Below, piece after piece: positions 46,020-55,063 of a stretch of 64,000 nucleotides of DNA. The position numbers and the translations under genes were made by a program. The DNA is from Candidatus Sulfurimonas baltica. Its GTDB lineage: Bacteria; Campylobacterota; Campylobacteria; Campylobacterales; Sulfurimonadaceae. Under the pieces are notes generated by a model. It ran no database searches. It was not told the DNA's origin and worked only from the letters and a program-made list of their open reading frames with translations. How positions within the stretch are numbered: position 1 is the stretch's first letter; each line of letters starts with the position of its first letter. Location of the stretch: contig NZ_CP054492.1 in assembly GCF_015265455.1 (NCBI RefSeq), positions 1,054,001 through 1,118,000 on the forward strand. Direction: 5' to 3'.

Positions 46020-46036
46020 TATGCATAAATTATTCC
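46020..46036 (-). promoter_or_regulatory. Sigma-54 promoter of nifE
   Basis: On the reverse strand GGAATAATTTATGCATA has the 12-nt key spacing with TGC at -12. Predicted leader about 14 nt. Only about 14 nt separate it from the back-to-back cowN promoter. Confidence 0.75.
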
Positions 46037-46050
46037 TTTGGAGTCTCAAG

Positions 46051-46067
46051 GGAACATAACTTGTATA
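46051..46067 (+). promoter_or_regulatory. Sigma-54 promoter of the cowN operon
   Basis: GGAACATAACTTGTATA, exact -24/-12 spacing, predicted leader about 29 nt before the cowN ATG at 46104. Confidence 0.8.
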
Positions 46068-46103
46068 GTAAAGGTTAATAGTATTAATTAAGGAGAATTC
46101 TTA

Positions 46104-46406
46104 ATGAGTGAGATAAAAGATAGATATATAACTTTTGACAATATCGATTGTTATGAAAACTCGGCGTTGGTTATAGATGCTATGATTGAACTATTTAAGT
46201 TAAAACCAGAGTCAAAAAACAGACTTTGGAATAACTTTATGAATAAAATACCACAAAACTATAGAGAAGTTTTTGAAAAAGATGGTAATAAAGACACGCT
46301 CTACCTAGTTTGCGCAAATGTATTTTACATATCTGACCTTTTTGAAGAGTATGACTTCGAAGCAGGTATAGAAGTACTTGAGCAGGTTGAGTTTGAGTGT
46401 TGCTAA
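46104..46406 (+). CDS. cowN: CO-protection protein CowN
   Basis: 100 residues. The pattern RYITFDNIDCYENS near residues 7-20, a central RLWNNFMNKIP and the ending YISDLFEEYDFEAGIEVLEQVEFECC match CowN, the small protein that sustains nitrogen fixation in the presence of carbon monoxide by protecting nitrogenase. The C-terminal ECC end is characteristic. AAGGAG ribosome site. First gene of a five-gene sigma-54 operon; each later gene overlaps or nearly touches the one before. Confidence 0.8.
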   Translation: MSEIKDRYITFDNIDCYENSALVIDAMIELFKLKPESKNRLWNNFMNKIPQNYREVFEKDGNKDTLYLVCANVFYISDLFEEYDFEAGIEVLEQVEFECC

Positions 46407-46419
46407 AAAAGGATTAATT

Positions 46420-47157
46420 ATGAGTCACAATGAAGCACTACAGGCATATAAAACTAAAGATTATGATAGAGCGTATGCTATTTGGGAAGATGAATCAAAA
46501 AAAGAGAATGACCAAGCTATGACAAACATAGGCTTGATGTATCTCAAGGGTGATGGAGTTGATAAAGACTTCACAAGAGCTAGAGAGTGGTTTTTAAAAG
46601 CAAGTAAATATGACAATGACTCTGCAAATTATAATCTTGCACTGATGTATCAGACAAAACTCGGTGTTGAAGAAGATATACAAAAAAGTATCTCTTACTT
46701 TAGAAAAGCAGTAGCAAAAAACCATCAAAATGCCAACTTTAGACTTGGGTATCTTCTTTTAAAAGATAGAACAAATGAAGAGTCTGTAAAAGAGGGGTTT
46801 GCGTGTATCTTAAATGCTGCAAAATCCAACCATCCACTAGCGATATCAATGGTAGGTGGGCTAGATACCAAGCCGAATCTCTCAGCCAAGTTAAATATAA
46901 CATACAGAACTAGCACTTATGAAAAACAGATAGAAATTTTAGAGGATGCAATCGGGAGATATATTAGACCTATACTTCTAAAAGACGGTGGAAATATTAT
47001 GATTCTTGATTATGTCAACAAGCCGAACATAGAGATTAGACTTGCTTATCAAGGTAATTGTGCCGGTTGTTCAATGGCCTCAACTAGTACTTATGGTTTA
47101 ATATATGATACTTTATCAAAAGTTATAGATGAAAATATTTTGGTATATGTAATATGA
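46420..47157 (+). CDS. Sel1-repeat/NifU C-domain fusion protein
   Basis: 245 residues from the ATG at 46420 (AAAGGA upstream). Residues about 1-150 are Sel1-like helical repeats (AMTNIGLMYLKGDGVDKDFTRAREWFLKAS; ANYNLALMYQTKLGVEEDIQKSISYFRKA; ANFRLGYLLL). Residues about 170-245 form a NifU C-terminal (Nfu-type) domain with ILLKDGGNIMILDYVNKP and the cluster-binding GNCAGCSMASTST (CxxC). Nfu domains carry [4Fe-4S] clusters to targets. The fusion suggests a scaffold that docks on a partner through the repeats. No full NifU is in the window. Confidence 0.85.
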   Translation: MSHNEALQAYKTKDYDRAYAIWEDESKKENDQAMTNIGLMYLKGDGVDKDFTRAREWFLKASKYDNDSANYNLALMYQTKLGVEEDIQKSISYFRKAVAKNHQNANFRLGYLLLKDRTNEESVKEGFACILNAAKSNHPLAISMVGGLDTKPNLSAKLNITYRTSTYEKQIEILEDAIGRYIRPILLKDGGNIMILDYVNKPNIEIRLAYQGNCAGCSMASTSTYGLIYDTLSKVIDENILVYVI

Positions 47158-47519
47158 TTAAGATAGCTTTTGCCTCAAAAGATGGTCTACATGTAGATGA
47201 GCACTTTGGTTGGTGTGAAAAATTTTATATCTATGGGGTAAATGAAGAGAGCTATGAACTTCTTAATGAAGTTGACTCATCACTAAAGTATGAACAAGAG
47301 AGTGATAAACTAGAGTATAAAATCATGTGTATTGATGGCAGCGATATAGTTTATGTAGCTAAAATAGGACCAAAAGCTGCAAGCATGGTAAAACTAGCGG
47401 GAACTTTTCCTCTGCGTTCATCACAAGAGGATGAAAAGATAGAAGAGGTACTTAAATCTATACAAAAACTTATGAAAGAGAATCCCCCTTTATGGTTAAA
47501 AAGGATACTACTAAAATGA
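47154..47519 (+). CDS. NifX family protein (second copy)
   Basis: 121 residues of the NifX/NifB-C fold: IKIAFASKDGLHVDEHFGWCEKFYIYGV near residues 2-29 with the conserved DEHFG, and an ENPPLWLKRILLK end closely like the NifX at 33096. It overlaps both neighbours by 4 nt. Probably an alternative cofactor carrier (NafY-like or second NifX). An ACATGTAG motif lies in its 5' coding part. Confidence 0.85.
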   Translation: MIKIAFASKDGLHVDEHFGWCEKFYIYGVNEESYELLNEVDSSLKYEQESDKLEYKIMCIDGSDIVYVAKIGPKAASMVKLAGTFPLRSSQEDEKIEEVLKSIQKLMKENPPLWLKRILLK

Positions 47520-48736
47520 GTAATGCAATAAGAGTTAGTGAAGATTTATACTATATTGGAGTTAGTGATCCTGATCTTAGAACATTTGACATCATCATGA
47601 AGACTGCAAATGGCACTACATACAACTCTTATCTACTAAAAACAGAAGATGGCGTAATCATTTTAGACACCGTAAAAGAGGAGTTTCAAGATGAGTTTTT
47701 CCAAAAGATAGAGTCGTTATGTTCATATGATGAAATCAAATATATTATTATGCACCATCTTGAACCTGACCATAGTGGTGCTTTGGCTGAGCTTACATGT
47801 AGAGCTGTAGATGCCAAGGTATTTATATCTCCAATGGCACAACCGATGCTAAAGTCAATTGCTAAAAGTGACACCATAAAGTTTGAAACTGTTTGGACAA
47901 ACAAAGAGTTAAAGTTAGGTTCTAAAACACTAAAGTTCTTAAGCACACCAAATCTTCACTGGCCTGAGACCATGAGCAGTTACTTGGTTGAAAACAAAGT
48001 TTTGTTTAGTGGAGATGTTTTTGGTTCTCACTACTATGACAGTAGATTATTTGATGATTTAGTCGGTGACTTTGATTACGCTTTTAAGTACTACTACGAC
48101 CATATTATGAGAGCGTTTAAGAGCCATGTTGTAAAGGCGTTAAATATATATGAGACTTTAGATATCGATATTATCTGTAATCTTCATGGTCCAATTATAA
48201 GAAAAAATCCAAAAAAATATATAGAGTTGTATAAAAAATGGAGTCATGTTCAAGAGAGAATTCATGGCAAAAAGATAGTATCTATTTTTTATGTAACTAG
48301 TTATAAAAATACTAAAAATATGGCACATAGTATTTATGATGGTTTACAAGGGAGTGAAAATATCATAGCAAATATCTATGATTTGACTGCTCTTGATGAA
48401 CAAAATATGATTGCAATTTTAGAAGAGAGCACAGGAGTCATCATCGGCTCTCCAACAATCAACGGTGATGTTCCAAAAGTAGTCTGGGAACTTCTTAGCT
48501 GTATGATGGTTTTAGAAAAACTTGGTAAAATTGGAGGATGTTTTGGCAGTTATGGCTGGAGTGGAGAAGCTATAGAGATGATAAACTCAAGACTAAAAGC
48601 ACTTAAATTTCGTGTGCCTTTAACTCCAATAAAGATAAAGCTTATACCTACAAAAACAGAATTGTATGAGTGTTACAGTTTTGGTGTGGAGTTTGGCGAA
48701 ATTGTAAATGGAAAAATGGTGGAGATAAACTTATGA
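47516..48736 (+). CDS. Flavodiiron protein (FprA type)
   Basis: 406 residues from the ATG at 47516, which overlaps the nifX2 stop. Metallo-beta-lactamase-like diiron domain (about 1-250) with the H-x-E-x-D-H motif HHLEPDHSG near 79-87, later HWPETMSSYL and GDVFGSHYYD; C-terminal flavodoxin domain (about 255-400) with FMN loop FYVTSYKNTKNMAHSIYDGL. Reduces O2 to water or NO to N2O. In a nif operon next to cowN it is best read as an oxygen/NO protection enzyme. Lacks a fused rubredoxin, so the electron donor is separate. Confidence 0.9.
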   Translation: MSNAIRVSEDLYYIGVSDPDLRTFDIIMKTANGTTYNSYLLKTEDGVIILDTVKEEFQDEFFQKIESLCSYDEIKYIIMHHLEPDHSGALAELTCRAVDAKVFISPMAQPMLKSIAKSDTIKFETVWTNKELKLGSKTLKFLSTPNLHWPETMSSYLVENKVLFSGDVFGSHYYDSRLFDDLVGDFDYAFKYYYDHIMRAFKSHVVKALNIYETLDIDIICNLHGPIIRKNPKKYIELYKKWSHVQERIHGKKIVSIFYVTSYKNTKNMAHSIYDGLQGSENIIANIYDLTALDEQNMIAILEESTGVIIGSPTINGDVPKVVWELLSCMMVLEKLGKIGGCFGSYGWSGEAIEMINSRLKALKFRVPLTPIKIKLIPTKTELYECYSFGVEFGEIVNGKMVEINL

Positions 48737-49065
48737 GAAAAATAATAAATACAGACAAAAATAAAGCTTTAGAGGAAAAAGTAACTAAGTTTTTGCAAAC
48801 TTACTCTGTAGATGAACATAGCAAAAATGAGGTTGCTCCGTATCTTGCAAAAGTATCCCTGATGATGAACCATCTTTATGAAGATTTAGGTTTTAAAAAT
48901 AGAGTTGAGATGGGACGCTTTATGAAAACACACTTTCCATCATTAGCTGCTATTAAACCAGAAGATAAACTTTGGAAGAAGTTTATCTATGACAGCATAG
49001 ATGAAGTAGCTCCAGCTTGTGCTACATGTAAAGACCAAGTAAACTGTTTTACATGTAGAATGTAA
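48733..49065 (+). CDS. NifQ-like protein
   Basis: 110 residues from the ATG at 48733, overlapping the flavodiiron stop (ATGA). The C-terminal part LWKKFIYDSIDEVAPACATCKDQVNCFTC resembles the NifQ cysteine region but with CxxCx5CxxC spacing, and the protein is shorter than NifQ (about 170-190). NifQ supplies molybdenum for FeMo-cofactor synthesis through an Fe-S-Mo cluster. Likely a short NifQ homologue; the call is not certain. Last gene of the cowN operon. Confidence 0.5.
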   Translation: MRKIINTDKNKALEEKVTKFLQTYSVDEHSKNEVAPYLAKVSLMMNHLYEDLGFKNRVEMGRFMKTHFPSLAAIKPEDKLWKKFIYDSIDEVAPACATCKDQVNCFTCRM

Positions 49066-49156
49066 TTCAGTATAAACCTTCTCGTTCAAATCAAATAGAC
49101 AAACTCAATAATATCCTTTTAAATCCTAAACAAAATTTCCTCTAAAAACATTTTTG

Positions 49157-49175
49157 TTTTGCAATATTTGCAAAA
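49157..49175. promoter_or_regulatory. Dyad far upstream of nifH (1)
   Basis: TTTTGCAA-TAT-TTGCAAAA, perfect 8-bp arms, about 140 nt before the -24 box of nifH. A candidate enhancer or repressor site. No TGT-N10-ACA NifA site was found by eye in the same gap. Confidence 0.4.
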
Positions 49176-49204
49176 TTGTAGGCTAAATTAACTATGACAA
49201 AAAA

Positions 49205-49224
49205 TGTATAAATTAGATTATACA
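49205..49224. promoter_or_regulatory. Dyad upstream of nifH (2)
   Basis: TGTATAA-ATTAGA-TTATACA, perfect 7-bp arms, centred about 115 nt before the predicted nifH transcript start. This is where NifA enhancers usually lie, although the spacing differs from TGT-N10-ACA. Function inferred from position. Confidence 0.45.
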
Positions 49225-49305
49225 ACTAACATACACCTATATAAAGCCCTAAAACAAGTACTTATAGACAAATTTATAAATTTATATCTTAATGAATTTT
49301 TCTAA

Positions 49306-49322
49306 GGAACACTATATGTAAT
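49306..49322 (+). promoter_or_regulatory. Sigma-54 promoter of nifH
   Basis: GGAACACTATATGTAAT, exact -24/-12 spacing; predicted transcript start near 49330 with a 34-nt leader and an AAGGA ribosome site before nifH. Confidence 0.85.
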
Positions 49323-49351
49323 GTAATAAGCGAAACAAAATTAATAGATAA

Positions 49352-50278
<927 letters not shown>

Positions 50279-50321
50279 GTTTAACTTAGTGTTTAAATAA
50301 TAATAATAAAAAGGAATTAAT

Positions 50322-50684
50322 ATGTTTGTATGTGGTTATCATTTTCCAGCAAGTGAAGGAAACGATGTATCTTTTGATAAGGTAATTGAAAAAGTAAATG
50401 AAGGTGTTGAAGCAACAGGTAAGACTGTTACATTGACAGGAGAAACAGCTAAAGGTGAAGTTATATTAAATTTTGAAGTTCCAGCAGGAACATTTGCACA
50501 CGTTGCATTTATTGATTATTTCGATAAAACAGACGTTAAACTTGCTGCAAATAATTCAAAAATGATTTATTACACTAATAAATATCAAATTAGTGAAATA
50601 TCTAAATCTGTTGATGGTGATGTTACAAAAGATTTATGTAAAAATCTAGATGATATGAATCTATATAGAGTTACAGTAGCGTAA
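50322..50684 (+). CDS. Unknown nif-operon protein between nifH and nifD
   Basis: 120 residues, not recognised. Beta-rich (alternating strands [22 protein letters not shown] near residues 34-55) with a hydrophobic C-terminal half; one cysteine near the N-terminus and one near 107; no metal motif. It has a good ribosome site (AAGGAA) and lies 43 nt after nifH and 26 nt before nifD, so its expression should match nitrogenase. The position suggests a Fe-protein or MoFe-protein partner; no function is claimed. Confidence 0.75.
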   Translation: MFVCGYHFPASEGNDVSFDKVIEKVNEGVEATGKTVTLTGETAKGEVILNFEVPAGTFAHVAFIDYFDKTDVKLAANNSKMIYYTNKYQISEISKSVDGDVTKDLCKNLDDMNLYRVTVA

Positions 50685-50710
50685 GCTACTTAACTTCTAA
50701 AGGAGAAATT

Positions 50711-52174
50711 ATGAGTGAAATGTTAGAAAAATTACAACTTGAAGCTATCAAAGAAGTTTTAGAGGTATATCCTGAAAAAGCTGCAAAAAGTAGAGCAAAA
50801 CATCTAGGTGTTGATTCACCAGAGGGTGTTAAAGGTGCTTGTGATACTACAAGAAGTAATAAACAAACTGTTCCAGGTGTAATGAGTCAACGTGGTTGTG
50901 CATACGCTGGAAGTAAGGGTGTTGTTTGGGGACCGATAAAAGATATGATTCATATCTCTCACGGACCTATTGGTTGTGGTCAATACTCACGTGGCGGTAG
51001 AAGAAACTACTATACAGGGGCAACAGGTATTGATACATTTGGAACAATGAACTTTTCAACTGATTTTAGTGAAAAAGATATTGTATTTGGTGGAGATACA
51101 AGACTTAAAAAAGCTCTTAGTGAGATTGATGAATTATTTCCACTAAATAACGGTATATCTATTCAATCTGAGTGTCCAATTGGTCTAATTGGAGATGATA
51201 TCCAAGCAGTTGCTAAAAAACATAAAGCTGAGAGTTCAAAGCCAACTATCGCTGTTTCATGTGAAGGTTTCCGTGGAGTTTCTCAATCTCTTGGTCATCA
51301 CCTTGCTAATGATGCTATTCGTGATGAGGTTATGACTGATACAAGTGCTAGATCTAGTTTTGAATCAACTCCTTATGATGTTTCTATCATAGGTGATTAT
51401 AACATTGGTGGAGATGCTTGGGCTACAAGACTTTTACTTGAAGAGATGGGTCTTAGAGTTATCGCTCAGTGGACTGGTGATGCTACTTATAAAGAGATGG
51501 CAATCGCTCCAAAGTCAAAACTAAACTTACTTCATTGTTACCGTTCTATGAACTATATCTCTCGTCACATGGAACAAGAGTTTGAGATTCCTTGGATGGA
51601 ATACAACTTTTTTGGTCCAAGTAATACGACTGCAAGTTTAAGAAAAATTGCTGAGTTTTTTGGTGGTGAGATTGTAGCAAATACTGAAGCTGTAATCGCT
51701 AAGTATACAAAAATGACAGATGAAGTTATTGCTAAATATAAGTCAAAACTTGAAGGCAAAAAAGTAATGCTTTATATCGGTGGTTTAAGACCTCGTCACG
51801 TTATTGGAGCTTATGAAGACTTAGGTATGGAGATTATCGGTACTGGTTATGAGTTTGGTCATGGTGATGATTACAAAAGAACAAAAGAAGACTTAAGCAG
51901 AAGTACACTTATTTATGATGATGCAAATGAGTATGAGTTAGAGCAATTTGTTAAAAAATTAAGACCAGATTTAGTTGCTGCTGGTGTTAAAGAAAAGTAT
52001 GTATTCCAAAAAATGGGATTACCATTTAGACAGATGCACTCTTGGGATTATTCAGGACCATACCATGGTTATGATGCATTCGCAATTTTTGCTAAAGACA
52101 TGGATTTAGCTATGAATTCACCAGTTTGGTCTCATACTAAAGCACCATGGGACAAACAAGAAGTAGGAGCTTAA
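50711..52174 (+). CDS. nifD: Nitrogenase MoFe protein alpha chain
   Basis: NifD, 487 residues. P-cluster cysteines in [17 protein letters not shown] and GPIGCGQYS near residues 60-98 and a third near 160; FeMo-cofactor ligands are the Cys in [11 protein letters not shown] near 280 and the His in [17 protein letters not shown] near 447. All active-site segments are intact, and it belongs to the Mo type (no delta subunit gene follows). AAGGAG ribosome site. The nifK ATG follows the stop by one base. Confidence 0.98.
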   Translation: MSEMLEKLQLEAIKEVLEVYPEKAAKSRAKHLGVDSPEGVKGACDTTRSNKQTVPGVMSQRGCAYAGSKGVVWGPIKDMIHISHGPIGCGQYSRGGRRNYYTGATGIDTFGTMNFSTDFSEKDIVFGGDTRLKKALSEIDELFPLNNGISIQSECPIGLIGDDIQAVAKKHKAESSKPTIAVSCEGFRGVSQSLGHHLANDAIRDEVMTDTSARSSFESTPYDVSIIGDYNIGGDAWATRLLLEEMGLRVIAQWTGDATYKEMAIAPKSKLNLLHCYRSMNYISRHMEQEFEIPWMEYNFFGPSNTTASLRKIAEFFGGEIVANTEAVIAKYTKMTDEVIAKYKSKLEGKKVMLYIGGLRPRHVIGAYEDLGMEIIGTGYEFGHGDDYKRTKEDLSRSTLIYDDANEYELEQFVKKLRPDLVAAGVKEKYVFQKMGLPFRQMHSWDYSGPYHGYDAFAIFAKDMDLAMNSPVWSHTKAPWDKQEVGA

Positions 52175-52175
52175 T

Positions 52176-53723
52176 ATGCAAGACGTAGAAAATATTGTAA
52201 ACGGACAGAAACTATTTTTAAAAGAAGAGTATCAAGAAGTTTTTAAAAATAAACAAGAGTTTGAAAGTAACATGGGTTCAGTGAACCCTGCTAAAGTAGA
52301 AGAAATCGCTGAGTGGACAAAGTCTTGGGACTATAGAGAAAAGAACTTAAGTAGAGAAGCAATTACTGTTAACCCTGCTAAAGCTTGTCAACCTCTAGGT
52401 GCTGTAATGGCTGCTCTAGGTTTTGAAAACACTATGCCTTATGTTCATGGATCTCACGGTTGTGTATCTTACTTTAGAACATATTTCACAAGACACTTTA
52501 AAGAGCCTACACCATGTGTTTCAGATAGTATGAGTGAATCATCAGCTGTTTTTGGTGGACTTGCAAATATGAAAGATGGCTTACGAAATTGTAACGCTAT
52601 GTATAAGCCTGAAATGATTGCTGTTAGTACTACATGTATGGCAGAAGTTATTGGTGATGACTTGAATGCTTTCGTTGCTGGAGCAATACAAGATGCTGAG
52701 GGTGAGTTAGATAATACTGCTGTCACTTACGCACATACACCATCTTTTGTTGGTAGCCACATTACTGGTTATGACAACATGATTAAAGCGATTTTAGAGC
52801 AGTTAAATCCTCCAAAATCTGAAAAAGTTCTTGATGAAGAGAGAATCAACATTATCCCTGGATTTGAACCATACCTTGGGTCACTTAAAGAGATAAAAGA
52901 GATAGCTGCATCATTTGGTGATAAAATCTTTTTGATTGGTGACCATGAAGAGCAGTGGAATACAGGAGCTGGTGAATATTCTATATATGCTGGTGGTACA
53001 ACGCTTGAGACTGCAAGAACTGCAATCAATGCAAAGGCTACTGTTTCTTTACAGAAGTATTCAACAATGCAAACTTCTAAGACGATTAAAAACAAATGGA
53101 AGCAAGAGTACGAGACTTGTAATCCAATCGGTCTATCTGGAACTGATGCGTTTGTAATGAAGCTTGCTGAACTATCTGGTAAAGATATTAGTGCTGAGTT
53201 AAAAATGCAACGTGCTCAACTTGTTGATGCAATGCAAGATTCTTACCCGTATATGCATGGTAAAAAGTTTGCAATCTATGGTGACCCTGACTTTTTACTA
53301 GGTCTTGTTTCATTTATAGTTGAGATGGGTGGTATTCCAACTCATATTCTTTGTAACAACGCTCCTAAAAAGGGTTGGGAAGCAGATATGCAAGCAATCG
53401 TTGATAAATCTGACTGGGCTAGTGAATGTCAAATCTGGCCAGGTAAAGATTTATGGCATTTAAGAAGTTTACTATTTACTGAGCCGGTTGACTTTATGAT
53501 TGGTAATGTTTATGGTAAAGAGCTTTATAGAGATACAAATACACCACTAATCCGTATTGGTTTCCCTATCTTTGACAGACACCATTTACATAGATACTCT
53601 ATTAGCGGATACAAGGGTGGATTAAATCTACTAACTTGGATTACAAACGCTATTCTTGATCAGCTTGATGAAGAGACTAAAGATACTGGAAAAACTGATT
53701 ATTTCTTTGATTCAGTAAGATAG
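52176..53723 (+). CDS. nifK: Nitrogenase MoFe protein beta chain
   Basis: NifK, 515 residues, beta subunit forming the P-cluster interface. P-cluster cysteines in AKACQPLGA, SHGCVSYFRTYFTRHF and STTCMAEVIGDD (about residues 70, 95 and 153). C-terminus ends KTDYFFDSVR. Its last 33 coding bases plus the terminator are copied, slightly diverged, 985 nt downstream. One CTACATGTA motif occurs in it. Confidence 0.98.
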   Translation: MQDVENIVNGQKLFLKEEYQEVFKNKQEFESNMGSVNPAKVEEIAEWTKSWDYREKNLSREAITVNPAKACQPLGAVMAALGFENTMPYVHGSHGCVSYFRTYFTRHFKEPTPCVSDSMSESSAVFGGLANMKDGLRNCNAMYKPEMIAVSTTCMAEVIGDDLNAFVAGAIQDAEGELDNTAVTYAHTPSFVGSHITGYDNMIKAILEQLNPPKSEKVLDEERINIIPGFEPYLGSLKEIKEIAASFGDKIFLIGDHEEQWNTGAGEYSIYAGGTTLETARTAINAKATVSLQKYSTMQTSKTIKNKWKQEYETCNPIGLSGTDAFVMKLAELSGKDISAELKMQRAQLVDAMQDSYPYMHGKKFAIYGDPDFLLGLVSFIVEMGGIPTHILCNNAPKKGWEADMQAIVDKSDWASECQIWPGKDLWHLRSLLFTEPVDFMIGNVYGKELYRDTNTPLIRIGFPIFDRHHLHRYSISGYKGGLNLLTWITNAILDQLDEETKDTGKTDYFFDSVR

Positions 53724-53772
53724 TTCTTCGTAAATAAAACTCTCCTACGCCAGAAGATTTTTTCTTCTGGCT
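53691..53772 (+). repeat. Direct repeat, nifK 3'-end copy 1
   Basis: 82 nt from the last coding bases of nifK through the terminator stem. 78 of 82 positions are identical with 54676-54757; the four differences all fall in the coding part and three of the codons change. Everything from the TAG stop on is identical. Confidence 0.9.
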
Positions 53773-53776
53773 TTTT
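53749..53776 (+). terminator. Terminator of the nifHDK operon
   Basis: GCCAGAAGA (53749-53757) and TCTTCTGGC (53763-53771) form a 9-bp GC-containing stem, followed by TTTTT. A textbook rho-independent terminator 25 nt after nifK. The next 230 nt up to 54004 hold no gene, only one CTACATGTAG copy (53848) and a TGAATCTCCAC repeat piece. Confidence 0.85.
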
Positions 53777-53921
53777 CACGCAATAATCCACTCACATTTC
53801 ATACGCAAACACATCCCTATAAATGAATCTCCACATTCAAATATCTACATGTAGATTTATATTTATCAAGTAGAAATGGCAGAATATTTAGGAGTATCAT
53901 AATCGTAAATATCAAAAGTAA

Positions 53922-53938
53922 TTAAAAGTGGAGATTTA
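53922..53938 (-). repeat. Dispersed repeat, inverted copy
   Basis: TTAAAAGTGGAGATTTA is the reverse complement of the AATCTCCACTTTTAA core found at 44613 and 56645. A partial forward copy (TGAATCTCCACATT) lies at 53824-53837. Confidence 0.45.
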
Positions 53939-54004
53939 TTTACATGGTGTAATTCAAAGAAAAAGATTATGTTATAATCATAAAAATATACATGGAAGTT
54001 AGCT

Positions 54005-54304
54005 ATGAATAAGAATGAAATTTTATTAAAACTAAAAGAGCTAAAACCAACATATGAAAAAGAGGGTTTAATACTTTTAGGACTATTTGGGAGTTATGCA
54101 AAAAACACACAAACTAAATATAGTGATATAGATGTAGCATATAAATTAGACTATGATAAGTTCTCTTTGAAGTATCAAGGTGGATTTGCAAAACTTCTTA
54201 GAATAGATGATATAAAAAAAGAATTGCAAACAATTTTTAAAACTCCAATAGATTTGGTTTCAGACGATAATAAATCAATTTTAAAGGATTTAATTAATGT
54301 CTAG
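54005..54304 (+). CDS. mntA: MntA-like nucleotidyltransferase antitoxin
   Basis: 99-residue minimal nucleotidyltransferase with the GSYAKNTQTKYSDIDVAY motif near residues 27-44 (GSx10DxD). MntA antitoxins inactivate HepT toxins by adding AMP to the toxin's tyrosine. It overlaps the following hepT by 8 nt, the standard order of this module. The module lies between the two copies of the nifK 3' end. Confidence 0.88.
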   Translation: MNKNEILLKLKELKPTYEKEGLILLGLFGSYAKNTQTKYSDIDVAYKLDYDKFSLKYQGGFAKLLRIDDIKKELQTIFKTPIDLVSDDNKSILKDLINV

Positions 54305-54650
54305 TGGTGCTAATAGACTTGCTAAAGTTTATGAATGTATTGAAAACATCGAGTTTATTTTAAATACAAACGATTTAAAAATAACTCATGCTATTGAAGA
54401 TAAAATAATGAAACCAGCTATTAGAATGAATATTGTAAGAATAGCTGAACAATTCTCTAAATTAAAAGATGATAATGAATTTAAAATACTTGAAAACTTT
54501 ACAAGTGAAGATTTAAAAGGCATAAGTTCTGTAAGAAATTATATAGCCCATGATTATGACAGTACAGATGATAATATCATAGAAGATGTTGTTAGATATA
54601 ACTTACCTATTTTTAAAACAATCATTAAAAAACTTTTAACGGATAACTGA
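54297..54650 (+). CDS. hepT: HepT-like ribonuclease toxin (DUF86)
   Basis: 117 residues, all-helical HEPN-type RNase toxin. The active-site motif RNYIAHDY (RX4HXY) lies near residues 82-89; its tyrosine is the AMPylation target of MntA. The ATG overlaps the mntA end. The pair is cotranscribed, and a short gap leads to the second nifK-tail copy. Confidence 0.88.
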   Translation: MSSGANRLAKVYECIENIEFILNTNDLKITHAIEDKIMKPAIRMNIVRIAEQFSKLKDDNEFKILENFTSEDLKGISSVRNYIAHDYDSTDDNIIEDVVRYNLPIFKTIIKKLLTDN

Positions 54651-54675
54651 TTTATATAGTTTATTTTACGGTCTC

Positions 54676-54757
54676 AAAACTGATTACTTTTTTGATTATG
54701 TAAGATAGTTCTTCGTAAATAAAACTCTCCTACGCCAGAAGATTTTTTCTTCTGGCT
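54676..54757 (+). repeat. Direct repeat, nifK 3'-end copy 2
   Basis: Second copy of the nifK tail and terminator. The coding relic reads KTDYFFDYVR-stop, against KTDYFFDSVR in nifK, so the frame is kept. It lacks the full T-run after the stem (GGCTACTT). It lies between HepT and the RelE-like pair. Confidence 0.9.
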
Positions 54758-54766
54758 ACTTATATA

Positions 54767-55063
54767 TTAATCATAAGCCTGTTGTCTATGCCTAAAATCT
54801 ACTATAACAATGATAAGCTTTTCATCTTCGATAAGATAAAAAAGTCTGTAGTTTCCAATCTGATACCTATAGTATCCCTCAAGATTGCCTTTTAATTTTT
54901 TAATATTAGAACCGAAAAATGGATTTTCTCTAAGTTGTGGATAAACAAAACTTTCTATTTTTGAGTATAGTTTTTTATCTATCTTTTTTTTGATTTTTTC
55001 AAATGTTTTAGTTTCAGCAATTTTGTACTTAGACAATTTTGTAATCGCCATTTTTAAAGTCAT
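54767..55063 (-). CDS. RelE/ParE-family toxin
   Basis: 98 residues (94 if the ATG at 55051 is used). The RelE/ParE fold is shown by NPFFGSNIKKLKGNLEGYYRYQIGNYRLFYLIEDEKLIIVIVDFRHRQQAYD, with the typical YRYQIGNYRLFY strand and terminal HRQQAY. RelE cuts mRNA on the ribosome; ParE poisons gyrase; the subclass is not settled. The antitoxin gene overlaps by 35 nt upstream. Confidence 0.85.
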   Translation of the reverse strand: MTLKMAITKLSKYKIAETKTFEKIKKKIDKKLYSKIESFVYPQLRENPFFGSNIKKLKGNLEGYYRYQIGNYRLFYLIEDEKLIIVIVDFRHRQQAYD

